The notes: a model not told the origin generated them from the letters alone. Numbered from the stretch's first letter, positions 16,300-25,408 are shown. The stretch: 35,316 bases of DNA from a bacterium (GCA_021805395.1 JAJZFJ010000165.1:1-35316), one strand, 5' to 3'. Numbers and translations: made by a program.

Positions 16300-17978
16300 T
16301 ATCCAATACCAGCAAGTTATCCAAACAGTTCCCTGTTGCATTAATCCTTGTATATTTCATCTCTAGTACATCGGGAAGATGTGTCGCAAGCGGCAAGTCA
16401 ACTCCTTCAGGGCCTAGCCCGATCACTATTTCGCATGCTTCGCAGCTACACCAGAACCTCATAACAGGAGTTATTACTGCCACAGGTGACGTGCATGTGA
16501 TCTATGTGGATGGAGTGGATCACAGCCCTATAACGATTGAGGCTGATAAATTTGTATGGAACACGAAGGTTGAGACAGCAGATGCTCCCGGGCAAGTAAG
16601 GGTTTTATTCAGTGATGGTACATTTTTTGGAAATGACCTGCATCTGGATTTGAAAACGGAATCTGGTTCGATAAACAACGCAATTGTGGAGAGTGACTAC
16701 TTCACGATGAAAGGTAAGAGGATAGTTGCCAAACCTGGTGGTATATTCCAGATGCAGGATGGAACCTTCACCACATGCATACGTGCACATCCAGACTATC
16801 ATATCCATGCCCACGAGTTAACTATTACCCCCCGAAAATCTGTTGAGGGTCGAGATGTTACTTTCTATGTGGGTCCCACAAAACTGATAACGCTTCCAAG
16901 ATACAAATACTCTCTTAGTTCAGGATCTGGCGTTCCTGCTCCTTTGCCAGGATACAACAGCACAGATGGTTTGTATGTGGGAATTCATCGCACGCCCATC
17001 CTGGATATCCATCATTCGTTAGATGCAAATGTACGCTTGAACTTCAAGAAACTTCCTACCGGGACGATTACTTATCAACAGGATCTGCTGCCAACACCTT
17101 CCAATGTGGCACCTCCTCTTACTGCTGCTAGAGGTATTGATAATCCACTCAGGTCTACCCTTGGACAGCTAGTGGAGCCTATCTATTCCAACTACTCTGA
17201 AAACTCGTTTGAGACCCAGTTTACGCCAAGGGCAATTGGTTTTGGACTCATCCAGAATCAATCTTATGTATATAACCGAAATGTTAACGATCTAATTGTC
17301 TCCCGTCTTCCAGAGGTTGGTGTTGAGTTTGTGAATGTGCTGGGGCACTCATTCGATAGCACCAAGTTAGATCAAAACACTCAGATTGGTGGTACCGAGG
17401 CAGCAATTAAACGCATACCTGGCACACCGCTACTGTTGAATGTGAGACTCGCAATGGGCTACTACATGCAGCAGCCCTTCAACACGAACGCAGCGCGGCT
17501 TTCCATGAGAATACGTGCTGCTGGACAGCCTATCCTGCTGGATCACACACTTTCACTTCGATTTGGTTTGAGTGAATGGGCAAATCTCTACTCCACAGGA
17601 ACCGCCTACAATATTCTTTCACCTGAAACTGAACTGGATTATGTTCCCACATCTACATCGCGTATAGCAGTGCTGTACAGGTATTTGGGTGCAGCAGGTA
17701 ACACACCATTTCTCTTCGATAGAAGGGATGTGAGAAATGATATGCGGATTTTATATCAGGTAGGTGGACCATGGGCATTTGGATTTCTATCGTACATCGA
17801 CCTGGATCATTCACGAGCTTACGATGGCGAGTTTGCAGTCCTGCGTAACTTTGACTGTATGCAGGTGGGACTGTCTTATCGCCTTCGTAATCAGCAGATA
17901 GGAATTATATTCAACCTGCTTCCTCCAACGGCGAATAGACAGAGGCTGATGCCAATCAATAACATCTCAGGACAATAG
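16296..17978 (+). CDS. LptD/OstA-like outer-membrane protein
   Basis: A probable outer-membrane organic-solvent-tolerance/LPS-assembly protein. The 560-residue product has a signal peptide (hydrophobic core at about residues 11-25). An OstA-like periplasmic domain (about residues 45-140) follows, containing ITATGDVHVIYVDG, ITIEADKFVWNTKVETADA and GNDLHLDLKTESGSIN. The LptD-type junction FTTCIRAHPDYHIHAHELTI and YVGPTKLITLPRYKYSL come next, then a beta-rich barrel of about 350 residues. It is shorter than E. coli LptD (784). Given kdsB nearby, a role in lipopolysaccharide export is likely but inferred. It overlaps ruvA by 4 bp. Confidence 0.8.
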   Translation: MISNTSKLSKQFPVALILVYFISSTSGRCVASGKSTPSGPSPITISHASQLHQNLITGVITATGDVHVIYVDGVDHSPITIEADKFVWNTKVETADAPGQVRVLFSDGTFFGNDLHLDLKTESGSINNAIVESDYFTMKGKRIVAKPGGIFQMQDGTFTTCIRAHPDYHIHAHELTITPRKSVEGRDVTFYVGPTKLITLPRYKYSLSSGSGVPAPLPGYNSTDGLYVGIHRTPILDIHHSLDANVRLNFKKLPTGTITYQQDLLPTPSNVAPPLTAARGIDNPLRSTLGQLVEPIYSNYSENSFETQFTPRAIGFGLIQNQSYVYNRNVNDLIVSRLPEVGVEFVNVLGHSFDSTKLDQNTQIGGTEAAIKRIPGTPLLLNVRLAMGYYMQQPFNTNAARLSMRIRAAGQPILLDHTLSLRFGLSEWANLYSTGTAYNILSPETELDYVPTSTSRIAVLYRYLGAAGNTPFLFDRRDVRNDMRILYQVGGPWAFGFLSYIDLDHSRAYDGEFAVLRNFDCMQVGLSYRLRNQQIGIIFNLLPPTANRQRLMPINNISGQ

Positions 17979-17988
17979 TGAGGGTCTT

Positions 17989-18483
17989 ATGTTACAAAAC
18001 GACACCATACATCCAGAAGTGAAGATCGGGCACGTTCACTTGAAGGTGGCTAATTTACAGAGAGCACTGGATTTTTATTGCGGTATTTTGGGTTTTGAAT
18101 TACAACTTAAAATGGGTGACAGTGCGGCTTTTATAAGTGCCGGTGGATATCACCATCACATCGGACTGAATACCTGGGAGAGCGAAAATGGCTCACCACC
18201 TGCACCTGGGACAACAGGTCTGTATCATGTAGCTATTCTGTATCCATCCCGCGTTGAGTTAGCCAAAGCTGTTAAAAGGGTACTGGAGGCTGGTATCCCA
18301 TTAACCGGAGCCAGCGACCATGGAGTGAGTGAAGCGATATATCTGAACGATCCTGATGGAAACGGTATTGAACTGTACCGTGACAGACCAACTGAAGAAT
18401 GGCCTCGAACCGTAAATGGTGAGTTCACAATGTTTTCAAAACAACTTAATCTTCCCCAGCTACTTAGCGAAGCTGGATCCTAG
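17989..18483 (+). CDS. VOC-family (glyoxalase/extradiol dioxygenase-like) protein
   Basis: A metal-dependent vicinal-oxygen-chelate protein of 164 residues with two paired beta-alpha-beta-beta-beta modules. Likely ligands are His in GHVHLKVANL, His in GLYHVAILYPSR, and Glu in DPDGNGIELYRDRP, the canonical VOC set. The module-1 motif ALDFYCGILGFEL resembles catechol-2,3-dioxygenase-like proteins of the Bacillus CatE type. The substrate cannot be deduced. GAGGG lies 4-5 bases before the ATG, 10 bp after the LptD-like gene, suggesting co-transcription. Confidence 0.85.
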   Translation: MLQNDTIHPEVKIGHVHLKVANLQRALDFYCGILGFELQLKMGDSAAFISAGGYHHHIGLNTWESENGSPPAPGTTGLYHVAILYPSRVELAKAVKRVLEAGIPLTGASDHGVSEAIYLNDPDGNGIELYRDRPTEEWPRTVNGEFTMFSKQLNLPQLLSEAGS

Positions 18484-18560
18484 CAAAGTAATACGGGATG
18501 CTACATAGCCTGATGAGGATATGCAATCAGAATAGTGCGGTTAAAATGCATCTTTATAGG

Positions 18561-19910
18561 TTATGGATCCGAACTGGTTTTGAGGCTGCAATTTTGGTTA
18601 GGAAGTGATTCCTCTTTAACTTTCGAAGGAATAAGCCGTGCCGACCGCTGATTTGTAAAATAGGAGTTCATCCAGCTTAACAGTACAAAGATCCGGTTTG
18701 CATAGTCGATTAAAAACGTGATATGAATAGTCAGCCACATTAACCAGGCAGTGATTCCAGCAATGCGTATGGGTCCGGTTATTCTCTTGCCGGAAGGTGT
18801 TTCCAGCTTTTCCACGTCATATACGGCAAATTTTCTCCCTACAGCTGCCATGTCCCCTTTGTTGAAGTATCGAAACGGTGGAGGAGGGTTTTGGTTATTC
18901 ACATGTGCCCTTATACAGCGAGCTGAGTAGACTCCCATCTGCATTGCGACCTGAGCAACTCCCGGAAGCTGTTTTCCATCTTGTGCAAGGGAAGCTGTGT
19001 CACCAATGACATAGATGTTATCGTGCCCGGGAACGGTGAGCGAGGGTGTTACTTTCACCCTGCCAGCTTTATCCATCTCTGCGCCTATCCAGTTGCCAGC
19101 AGGGGATGCGCTGTTGCCTGCCGCCCAGATTACGGTTCGTGATGGTATCCTAAGTCCGTCCTTGAGTGTCACTCCAAAAGCATCCATGTCTATAACCGGC
19201 GTATTATTAAGGATTTCCACACCGAAATCTTTGAGATATTTAGAAGCTTTCTCAGATAGTGAAGGATGAAATGAAGAAAGAATTCTCTCGCCGGCTTCCA
19301 CAATTGTTACGCGCGTTTTGGAAGGGTTTATGTGTTTGAAATCTCTCTTAAGTGTCGTATGTGCCATCTCCGCAATCTGGCCACTCATCTCCACGCCTGT
19401 GGGACCACCGCCAACTATTACAAAAGTTAACCATGCATTCTTTTCGTCTTCGGTTTTGGCTAGTTCCGCAAATTCATAAGCTGCAAGAATTTTGCTGCGA
19501 ACTTCAAGTGCATCCTCAATAGTCTTCAAGCCATGTGCGTACTTTTTCCATTCATCATGTCCGAAGAAGCTATAGGTAGCTCCTGTAGCCAAAATGAGAT
19601 AGTCGTAGGGTATTTCACCATTGTCCGTGTGTACAATCCTGGCATTTGTATCTACAGCATTAACACTGGTCATTAGAACTTCTGTGTTCTTTTGTGTATT
19701 TAAAATTCCACGTATTGGTGCAGTAATCTGCTCCGCCGATAGGGATGCAGTTGCTACCTGATAGAGCAGAGGCTGGAAAAGATGGTAGTTAGCCCTATCG
19801 ATTATAATTACTTTTACAGGAGAATTGGCTAGCGCTTTTGCAGCATTCAGTCCCCCAAAACCTCCACCGACTATAACAACTCTAGGTATATTTTTTGTCA
19901 ATTGCGTCAT
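18561..19910 (-). CDS. ndh: Type II NADH:quinone oxidoreductase (NDH-2)
   Basis: A single-subunit, non-proton-pumping NADH dehydrogenase passing electrons via FAD to quinone at the inner face of the membrane. The 449-residue product has an FAD-binding VVIVGGGFGGLNAAKAL near residue 11 and the NAD-binding FVIVGGGPTGVEMSGQIAEM near 165. TVIWAAGNSASPAGNWIG and NIYVIGDTASLAQDGKQLPG follow, with the C-terminal FAD contact GVAQVAMQMGVYSARCI. A hydrophobic, aromatic C-terminal region (ITAWLMWLTIHITFLIDYAN) is the usual membrane-association segment. It is convergent with the VOC gene and transcribed alone. Confidence 0.95.
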   Translation of the reverse strand: MTQLTKNIPRVVIVGGGFGGLNAAKALANSPVKVIIIDRANYHLFQPLLYQVATASLSAEQITAPIRGILNTQKNTEVLMTSVNAVDTNARIVHTDNGEIPYDYLILATGATYSFFGHDEWKKYAHGLKTIEDALEVRSKILAAYEFAELAKTEDEKNAWLTFVIVGGGPTGVEMSGQIAEMAHTTLKRDFKHINPSKTRVTIVEAGERILSSFHPSLSEKASKYLKDFGVEILNNTPVIDMDAFGVTLKDGLRIPSRTVIWAAGNSASPAGNWIGAEMDKAGRVKVTPSLTVPGHDNIYVIGDTASLAQDGKQLPGVAQVAMQMGVYSARCIRAHVNNQNPPPPFRYFNKGDMAAVGRKFAVYDVEKLETPSGKRITGPIRIAGITAWLMWLTIHITFLIDYANRIFVLLSWMNSYFTNQRSARLIPSKVKEESLPNQNCSLKTSSDP

Positions 19911-20033
19911 AATTCAACTTTCTTGATTTATAAAGCACTATAGAATTTATGATGAGAATATTTGGAACATTTCCATATAGTTTAAATTTACGTATTCAAA
20001 CAGGTAATGTTAGCGATTAAACAGTGAAATATG

Positions 20034-20915
20034 CTATTTGTGGTGAAAGAGAAGACTGTTGAAAGCTTCTGCACTGCTGCTCAATTTGAACCCATTAGGG
20101 TAGATCCTGTAGAGATTTCTGACAATGGTTAACTGGGGAATAGGCAGTGTGAGCAGGCTGCCAGAAAGCAGTTCACTCACCACTGCCATCCGGGAGATGA
20201 TTGCTACACCCGCATTCGCCATCACAGCTCTTTTGATTGCCTCACTGCTTCCGAGCGTAAGGGAAATCTTTGGCACAAGACCGAGTTTCTCTAAAGCTAA
20301 ATCTGTGATTGCACGGGTGCCAGACCCTGTCTCTCGAACAATAAGCGGTTCCGAACAAAACCGGTGTGCACTATGAGATCTTAAGGTAGCCAGCACGTTG
20401 CTTGGGGAGATAACTGGGATTAGCTCATCCTGAGCGAACACATCACTATGCATCTCACTTTCAGGGACAAGACCTTCAACCAGGCCAATTTCCAGTTCAG
20501 AATTATGCAGTTGAGCAGTGATTGAATCGGTATTTGCAATTTCAACCTTAACAGAAATCGCAGGATATTTTTTACAGAATTCTGCACATATTTCAGGTAA
20601 GAAATAACTGCCGATATTGAGGCTTGCACCAATGAGGAGAGAGCCTCGCTGAAGTCCAATTAACTCCTGAATGGAAGTTTCTGCTTCAGATTCGAGTCTT
20701 CTGATTTTTCTCGAATATTCATACAGGATTGTGCCCGCTTCCGTTAATTGCACACCCCTGGGAAGCCTTTGAAACAAGGTAACTCCGAGACTTTTCTCCA
20801 GCTCTTTCAACTGTTGGGAGACGGCTGGCTGCGAGAGAAAAAGCAGTTCGGCTGCCTTTGTGATACTACCCGTTTGTGCAACTGCATCGAAAAGCTGGAT
20901 ATGGTGAATATTCAT
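20034..20915 (-). CDS. LysR-family transcriptional regulator
   Basis: A DNA-binding regulator of 293 residues. The N-terminal winged helix-turn-helix reads LFDAVAQTGSITKAAELLFL, then SQPAVSQQLKELEKSLG and VTLFQRLPRGVQLTEAG. The C-terminal effector domain begins near residue 90 (GSLLIGASLNIGSYFLPEIC) and resembles the CysL/CbbR-like branch. The 123 bp between it and the downstream ndh start and the 104 bp from dapB upstream leave its target unclear; ndh is the nearest co-oriented gene. The ligand is unknown. AGGA lies 12 bases before the ATG, a weak site. Confidence 0.93.
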   Translation of the reverse strand: MNIHHIQLFDAVAQTGSITKAAELLFLSQPAVSQQLKELEKSLGVTLFQRLPRGVQLTEAGTILYEYSRKIRRLESEAETSIQELIGLQRGSLLIGASLNIGSYFLPEICAEFCKKYPAISVKVEIANTDSITAQLHNSELEIGLVEGLVPESEMHSDVFAQDELIPVISPSNVLATLRSHSAHRFCSEPLIVRETGSGTRAITDLALEKLGLVPKISLTLGSSEAIKRAVMANAGVAIISRMAVVSELLSGSLLTLPIPQLTIVRNLYRIYPNGFKLSSSAEAFNSLLFHHK

Positions 20916-21019
20916 AATTCAATTATATCCTAATTGCAGAAACCATAGAGCAGATCTATCCTTTTAAGGATGTGTGCCAGAATTCAAATAGAAATTTTGG
21001 TAATATTTCCTGCATATTC

Positions 21020-21838
21020 TCAGACGAGAAGAGCTTCCAGACCTATGGTTAGCCCAATAGGAAGTGAGAGGACTTTCTGAGCTGCCAAAACAACGCCAGG
21101 CATGAAGGAGAGCCTGTCTAATGAGTCGTGGCGTAGTGTAAGGGTCTGCCCTGGACCACCAAAGATTACCTCCTGGGATGCTACAAACCCTGGAAGTCTG
21201 ACACTATGGACTGGCACGTTCCCGGTAACTTGAGAGGACGCACCCCGCGCTCCAGGTGCCTTTTCAACCAGATTGGCAGGCGGCTCAACCGGGGAGATGC
21301 CTGCTTTAAGCCTGGCTTCGCCAATGCGCTGTGCTGTGAGAAGTGCTGTGCCAGAAGGAGAATCCACTTTCCTGTCGTGATGCATCTCAATCACCTCCAC
21401 GTCCGGGAGGTATCTGGCAGCAGTCACTGAAAACTGCATCATTAGAACTGCACCTATTGCAAAATTCGGAGCTACAAAAGCTGGGATACCTTTTTGCCCG
21501 GCTGATTGATTTATCACCTGTAAATCTTGCTCTGATAACCCGGTAGCTCCTATCACAGGAGATATTCCATTATCTATAGCAAGCAGTGCGTTGGAAAGAA
21601 CTGCGCTGGGTACTGAAAAATCGATCATGATCTGCGGCTTTGTTTGAGTAAAAGCATCCGCCAGAGAGTTTCCAATCAATACACCGTTCTCACCGATACC
21701 CGCAGTTTTGCCGGCATCTTCACCTGTCTCCATCATGTCGATAGCAGCAACGAGCTTCAGGTCCATGGTTTTCGAGAGTGCACGAACTACTTCACGACCC
21801 ATTCTGCCAGCTGCTCCGCTTACTGCAACGGTAATCAT
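21020..21838 (-). CDS. dapB: 4-hydroxy-tetrahydrodipicolinate reductase (DapB)
   Basis: This NAD(P)H-dependent reductase acts in the lysine/diaminopimelate pathway that supplies peptidoglycan. The 272-residue product has the Rossmann motif VSGAAGRMGREVVRAL (residues 6-21) and DFSVPSAV and GATGLSE loops. The catalytic EMHHDRKVDSPSGTAL (H153, K157) lies in the substrate domain, and the C-terminal RHDSLDRLSFMPGVVLAA follows. Length and motifs are typical. Its ATG overlaps the stop of the upstream M16 peptidase by 4 bp, so the two are translationally coupled. Confidence 0.97.
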   Translation of the reverse strand: MITVAVSGAAGRMGREVVRALSKTMDLKLVAAIDMMETGEDAGKTAGIGENGVLIGNSLADAFTQTKPQIMIDFSVPSAVLSNALLAIDNGISPVIGATGLSEQDLQVINQSAGQKGIPAFVAPNFAIGAVLMMQFSVTAARYLPDVEVIEMHHDRKVDSPSGTALLTAQRIGEARLKAGISPVEPPANLVEKAPGARGASSQVTGNVPVHSVRLPGFVASQEVIFGGPGQTLTLRHDSLDRLSFMPGVVLAAQKVLSLPIGLTIGLEALLV

Positions 21839-23112
21839 TTCAGTGTCTTAACCTTTCTTTGTGACTTAATAGGAGGTCCGACTGTCGCTAAAGTCAACGT
21901 TTCGGGATTGAGAGCATAGCGGGCGGACTCGATAATCTGTTCATTCGTTACACACTCATAAGCCGACATGATTTCATTTAGTGACAGCACTCTGTTGTGA
22001 GTGATCAGACTTTCACCCAAGCGATTCATGCGCGCGTTCATGCTTTCCATGTTTAGCGCCAGTACCCCCCGAATCTGCTGTTTCGCTTTTGTAAGCTCTT
22101 CTTCAGTCAAACCCGATTCACAAACTTTTAAGTACTCGGTCTTGATTACAGAGATCGTCTCATCAAGAGTGGAGGGATTGGTGCCACCATATGCACAGTA
22201 GATTCCACCCGGCTCGTAGGCACGATAGTAGGTTCCAATGCTGTATGCTAGTCCTCTCTTTTCCCTAACCTCCTGGAAAAGTCTGGAACTCATGTTACCC
22301 CCGAGCACATTATTGAGCAGTGAGAGCGCATATCTTCTGGCGTCGGTTCTGTTATAGGCAGGTCCACCAATCACAAACTGAACCTGTTCTGCATCACGCT
22401 TGACGATATTGCCAGATTTGCAGGAAGGAACAAGAGGGGTATTGTGAACTGGTTTAGCAATGCCTTCGAGCTTGTGCAGCCAACGAGTGACATACTCCTC
22501 GACCTGAGCACTCGAGATGTTGCCAGCAACAGCCACTACAACCCTATCGGGAGTATAGAGAGCACGGATTGTGTCCAGAATACCCTCCCGCGTTAAATTC
22601 TGTACGCTCTCCAAACTCCCTGCAATCGGTCTTCCGAGGGGATGATCGGGATATAATGTGGCTTCAAACAGATCGTGTACACAGTCTTCCGGGTTCTCTT
22701 CCACCATGCGAATCTCTTCCAGAACCACCTGCTTTTCATTCACAATCTCCTCAGGCGCAAAGAGTGAGCAAGTGAGCATATCACCTAAAACATCAAAACC
22801 AAGTTCGCAGTCTTCAGCCATAAGACGTGCTTCATAACAAGTAGCTTCTTTAGACGTGAATGCGTTAATCTGTCCGCCTCTGGATTCAATAGCATCAGCA
22901 AGGGCATGTGCCGTTCTACGCTCAGTGCCTTTGAACAGCATGTGCTCAATAAAGTGCATCGCACCAGCCTGTTCTTCCGGTTCGTGGGAAGAGCCCGACC
23001 CGATCCAGATCCCTATGGCAACCGATTCCACATGTGTTACTGTTTCGGTTACTACACGAACCCCATTTGGCAGCTGATTACTCTGAATTGACGATGGATT
23101 CTTTTCGATCAA
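21835..23112 (-). CDS. M16-family zinc metallopeptidase (processing peptidase-like)
   Basis: A pitrilysin-family metallopeptidase of 425 residues resembling bacterial processing peptidases (YmxG/MlpA type). The inverted zinc motif H53-F-I-E56-H57 lies in AMHFIEHMLFKGTERR. The distal zinc glutamate is in the downstream NEKQVVLEEI segment. The C-terminal half contains GGNMSSRLFQEVREKRGLAY, the conserved non-catalytic-domain 'R..Y' motif. No signal peptide is seen, so it is probably cytoplasmic. The start is a TTG at 23112 with AAGGAG 5 bases upstream. In Bacillus a homologue also sits near lysine/DAP genes, so the pairing with dapB is a recognisable context. Confidence 0.93.
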   Translation of the reverse strand: MIEKNPSSIQSNQLPNGVRVVTETVTHVESVAIGIWIGSGSSHEPEEQAGAMHFIEHMLFKGTERRTAHALADAIESRGGQINAFTSKEATCYEARLMAEDCELGFDVLGDMLTCSLFAPEEIVNEKQVVLEEIRMVEENPEDCVHDLFEATLYPDHPLGRPIAGSLESVQNLTREGILDTIRALYTPDRVVVAVAGNISSAQVEEYVTRWLHKLEGIAKPVHNTPLVPSCKSGNIVKRDAEQVQFVIGGPAYNRTDARRYALSLLNNVLGGNMSSRLFQEVREKRGLAYSIGTYYRAYEPGGIYCAYGGTNPSTLDETISVIKTEYLKVCESGLTEEELTKAKQQIRGVLALNMESMNARMNRLGESLITHNRVLSLNEIMSAYECVTNEQIIESARYALNPETLTLATVGPPIKSQRKVKTLK

Positions 23113-23134
23113 TTTAACTCCTTGTTACAACAAC

Positions 23135-23692
23135 CTATTCAGCTTTGAAAAGAGGAAGGATAGCACGAAATTCGGGTGTGCCTGCTTTTGCAAGCCATTC
23201 ATATATGGAGCTTTCCACGGAAGTGATTTGAACTCCGGCAGTCCTCATTCTTTCGAGGCTGTTGAGATGGTTTTCTTTTGACCTTGAGGTGACAGCGTCT
23301 GCACAGACGAAGGGCGAATAACCGTCTTCCAGAAGCTGGAGAGCTGTTTGGCAAACGCAGATGTGCGTTTCAACACCGCAGATGACTATCTGATTTTTAT
23401 CAGAATGCTCAATGAAATCAGAACACGCCTCATCCTTGATTACACTGAATGTTATTTTATCCAGTATGTGGACTTTGGAATCGATATATGTTTCCATCTG
23501 GGTTGACATGGGGCCGAGGCGATTAGCATTCTGTGTGGTGGCAAGGATTGGTATGTTCAGCGTTTGTGCAGCCTGGATAAGAACAAGGCAGGAGTGAAGC
23601 ATGCTGTCTGGTTCATGCTGCACTTTGAGCAGCCTCTCCTGCATGTCTATGATGAGCAGTAAACTGGTATCGGGATTTAATGTTAGCGACAT
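23135..23692 (-). CDS. Isochorismatase-family cysteine hydrolase
   Basis: A 185-residue cytoplasmic hydrolase of the isochorismatase/nicotinamidase superfamily, nearest to the YcaC-like small hydrolases of unknown substrate. The catalytic triad is visible: D16 in LLLIIDMQERL, K79 in HILDKITFS, and C112 in ICGVETHICVCQTAL, with the cis-peptide-type VE-T before it. The start is taken at the ATG at 23692 (MSLTLNPDTS), fitting the family N-terminus. The open frame continues to an ATG at 23815, but those 41 residues come from the intergenic repeat and are not conserved. It is 22 bp upstream of the M16 gene on the same strand. Confidence 0.88.
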   Translation of the reverse strand: MSLTLNPDTSLLLIIDMQERLLKVQHEPDSMLHSCLVLIQAAQTLNIPILATTQNANRLGPMSTQMETYIDSKVHILDKITFSVIKDEACSDFIEHSDKNQIVICGVETHICVCQTALQLLEDGYSPFVCADAVTSRSKENHLNSLERMRTAGVQITSVESSIYEWLAKAGTPEFRAILPLFKAE

Positions 23693-23782
23693 ACTTCTAT
23701 TGTACCGGAGTGGGACATTTCTATGTATACAGTTACAGTGGTGTGGTAATTGGTGGTTAAACTCTGGATGTGCAATGCTTGC

Positions 23783-23919
23783 TAAGGATGGGTGGAAGTA
23801 GGTACTGCTTTGCATGAGGGATCACCCGCAATGGGGTAACGTTACCCCTAACCAAGGATCGTGCAGCCCCCTTCAGGTGGCTTGTGATCCGTAGGCAATG
23901 TCTTTAGGCATTGCCGCAA
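23783..23919. repeat. 137-bp intergenic repeat, copy 1
   Basis: This copy matches 24007-24143 at 133 of 137 positions by eye, with no gaps. It is built from nested palindromes: GGGGTAACGTTACCCC (16-bp perfect), a GCCCCC-TTCA-GGTGGC hairpin flanked by GGATC and GATCC arms, and GGCAATG with CATTGCC across an 8-base loop. No transposase, terminal inverted repeats or target duplication is seen, so this looks like a REP/MITE-type element of unknown family. Confidence 0.85.
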
Positions 23920-24006
23920 AACGGGGCTGTTTACGGTGCCGCCAGCCGCTTCTATCTCTCCCCGTGTGTCTGTGCGAACCTCTCCTCGCCATTCGCTAGT
24001 GCTCAT

Positions 24007-24143
24007 TAAGGATGGGTGGAAGTAGGTACTGCTTTGCATGAGGGATCTCCCGCTATAGGGTAACGTTACCCCTAACCAAGGATCGTGCAGCCCCCTTCAG
24101 GGGGCTTGTGATCCGTAGGCAATGTCTTTAGGCATTGCCGCAA
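24007..24143. repeat. 137-bp intergenic repeat, copy 2
   Basis: Second copy of the element at 23783, in the same orientation. Of four differences, one makes the central hairpin perfect here (GCCCCC-TTCA-GGGGGC, where copy 1 has a T mismatch). The other three cluster just left of the GGGTAACGTTACCC palindrome. A perfect stem in one copy and high overall identity suggest recent duplication or selection on structure. Confidence 0.85.
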
Positions 24144-24308
24144 GTGTGTTGCCGAATGCACGGAACTGAAGAACCGTGCTGAAATCCCAAAGCCCACCTG
24201 AGTCGGCTGGATGCTACAGTCTGATTGCTATACCACATCACAGCTTCTGAAGTACCACTGCCCACACCGATCGATGAAGCAACAAAGGGTATGCGGTTTA
24301 GCGGTAGC

Positions 24309-25376
24309 TCAGGCTGCCTTCGGTGGGGATGCCTTTGATGCCAGCACAGCCATGGCAAGCATCTCCTGTGCTATATCACCGAGGGGTAGAACTTTTTCGG
24401 CTGCACCACGTTCAAATGCCTCTCGCGGCATACCGTACACAATGCACGATGCCTCATCTTGCGCAAGCGTGTGTGCACCTGTATTGCGCAGTTCCTTCAG
24501 TCCATCTGCTCCATCTGCTCCCATTCCTGTTAGTATCACTCCTACAGCAGCGGCGCCCATATACCTGGCAACAGAGCGAAACAAAACATCCACAGATGGG
24601 CGGTGTCGGTTTACCGGTGGATCCTGAGTGATGCGAACTGTGAGCGACCCGCCGCTGCGCACCAGACTCATATGGCTGCCACCAGGGGCGAGGAGAGCCT
24701 GCCCCGGTACCACTCGGTCGCCATCCTGCGCCTCTATCACCTGGATAGCACTCAAGCTGGTTAGACGTTTTGCAAAGGAGCTCGTGAATCCCGGAGGCAT
24801 GTGCTGCACAATGAGGATAGGAGGGCAGTCGGCAGGCACTGTGGACAGCACCACCCTGATTGCTTCGGTACCACCGGTGGAAGCCCCAATGGCAATTAAG
24901 CTTCTATTTCTGAGACTTCCAAAGTTACTGGAGACGACTGGCGGTGTTGAAAGTAGAACAGGCTTAACCTTAGCCTGTGCAGCGCTCTTAACCTTCCATA
25001 CTATTTCCGATGCCCCGGTAAGAGTATTTTTGAGCATGTTGGAGGTAGGTTTTGGGAAAAAATCTACTGCTCCAAGTTCGAGTGCCCGCATGGTGGTTTC
25101 AGCACCCTGTGTTGTAAGCGTGGATATCATCACTACAGGCATCGGATGCTCATCCATCAGCTTTTCCAGAAAAGTGATTCCATCCATGTGTGGCATTTCC
25201 ACATCAAGAGTGATAACATCGGGAGAAAGCTCTGCTATCAACTTTTTGGCAACAATGGGATCTTCAGCTGTACCAACCACTTCTATGCCAGTGTCTTCAG
25301 ATAGAATTCGAGATAACATCATACGCATCAAAACGCTGTCATCCACAATTAACACCCGAATTTTCGAAGTTGCCAT
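24309..25376 (-). CDS. cheB: Chemotaxis protein-glutamate methylesterase/glutamine deamidase CheB
   Basis: CheB demethylates (and deamidates) chemoreceptors to reset adaptation. The 355-residue product has an N-terminal receiver domain with acidic D12-D13, phospho-acceptor D58 in ITLDVEMP, and K109 in FFPKPTS. The catalytic domain carries the triad S166 (IGASTGGTEA), H192 (VQHMPPGFT) and D288 (TGMGADGADG). All key residues are intact. The ATG at 25376 has TAGGAG 8 bases upstream; an ATG at 25385 lies inside that site's spacing and is unlikely. No cheR, cheA or receptor gene is in the window, so it is isolated from its pathway but consistent with the flagellar genes. Confidence 0.96.
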   Translation of the reverse strand: MATSKIRVLIVDDSVLMRMMLSRILSEDTGIEVVGTAEDPIVAKKLIAELSPDVITLDVEMPHMDGITFLEKLMDEHPMPVVMISTLTTQGAETTMRALELGAVDFFPKPTSNMLKNTLTGASEIVWKVKSAAQAKVKPVLLSTPPVVSSNFGSLRNRSLIAIGASTGGTEAIRVVLSTVPADCPPILIVQHMPPGFTSSFAKRLTSLSAIQVIEAQDGDRVVPGQALLAPGGSHMSLVRSGGSLTVRITQDPPVNRHRPSVDVLFRSVARYMGAAAVGVILTGMGADGADGLKELRNTGAHTLAQDEASCIVYGMPREAFERGAAEKVLPLGDIAQEMLAMAVLASKASPPKAA

Positions 25377-25391
25377 CGAAAGCACTCCTAG

Positions 25392-25408
25392 TCACTATCC
25401 TGTAGTGA
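25392..25408. promoter_or_regulatory. Inverted repeat upstream of cheB
   Basis: TCACTA (25392-25397) and TAGTGA (25403-25408) form a perfect 6-bp dyad with a 5-base centre, 16 bp before the cheB start. It could be an operator or a 5'-leader hairpin just ahead of the ribosome-binding site. Chance is not excluded. Confidence 0.25.

Larger units (their letters stand above)
23693..24308. other. 616-bp non-coding interval between cheB and the isochorismatase gene
   Basis: No convincing gene is seen. The interval holds two near-identical 137-bp repeats at offset 224, separated by 87 bp of unique sequence (23920-24006). The 165 bp after copy 2 (24144-24308) contains a small hairpin-capable element, GCACGG with CCGTGC about 10 bases apart. 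Short open frames on both strands share their first residues because they start in the repeat, and they lack ribosome-binding sites and known domains. Confidence 0.7.

Noticed and set aside
23693-23815. N-terminal extension of the isochorismatase frame and the short minus-strand frame at 23848-24039 sharing the same first 11 residues
   Set aside because: Both begin inside the 137-bp repeat, so the shared start reflects repeated non-coding DNA. The enzyme family begins at the ATG at 23692.
23783-24143. CRISPR array
   Set aside because: Only two copies exist, each 137 bp with an 87-bp spacer, and no cas genes are in the window; this does not fit repeat-spacer geometry.
24144-24308. Possible riboswitch or structured RNA (hairpin around GCACGG/CCGTGC), including a check against c-di-GMP GEMM-type features
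   Set aside because: No consensus core of a known riboswitch could be matched, and no plus-strand gene lies immediately downstream.
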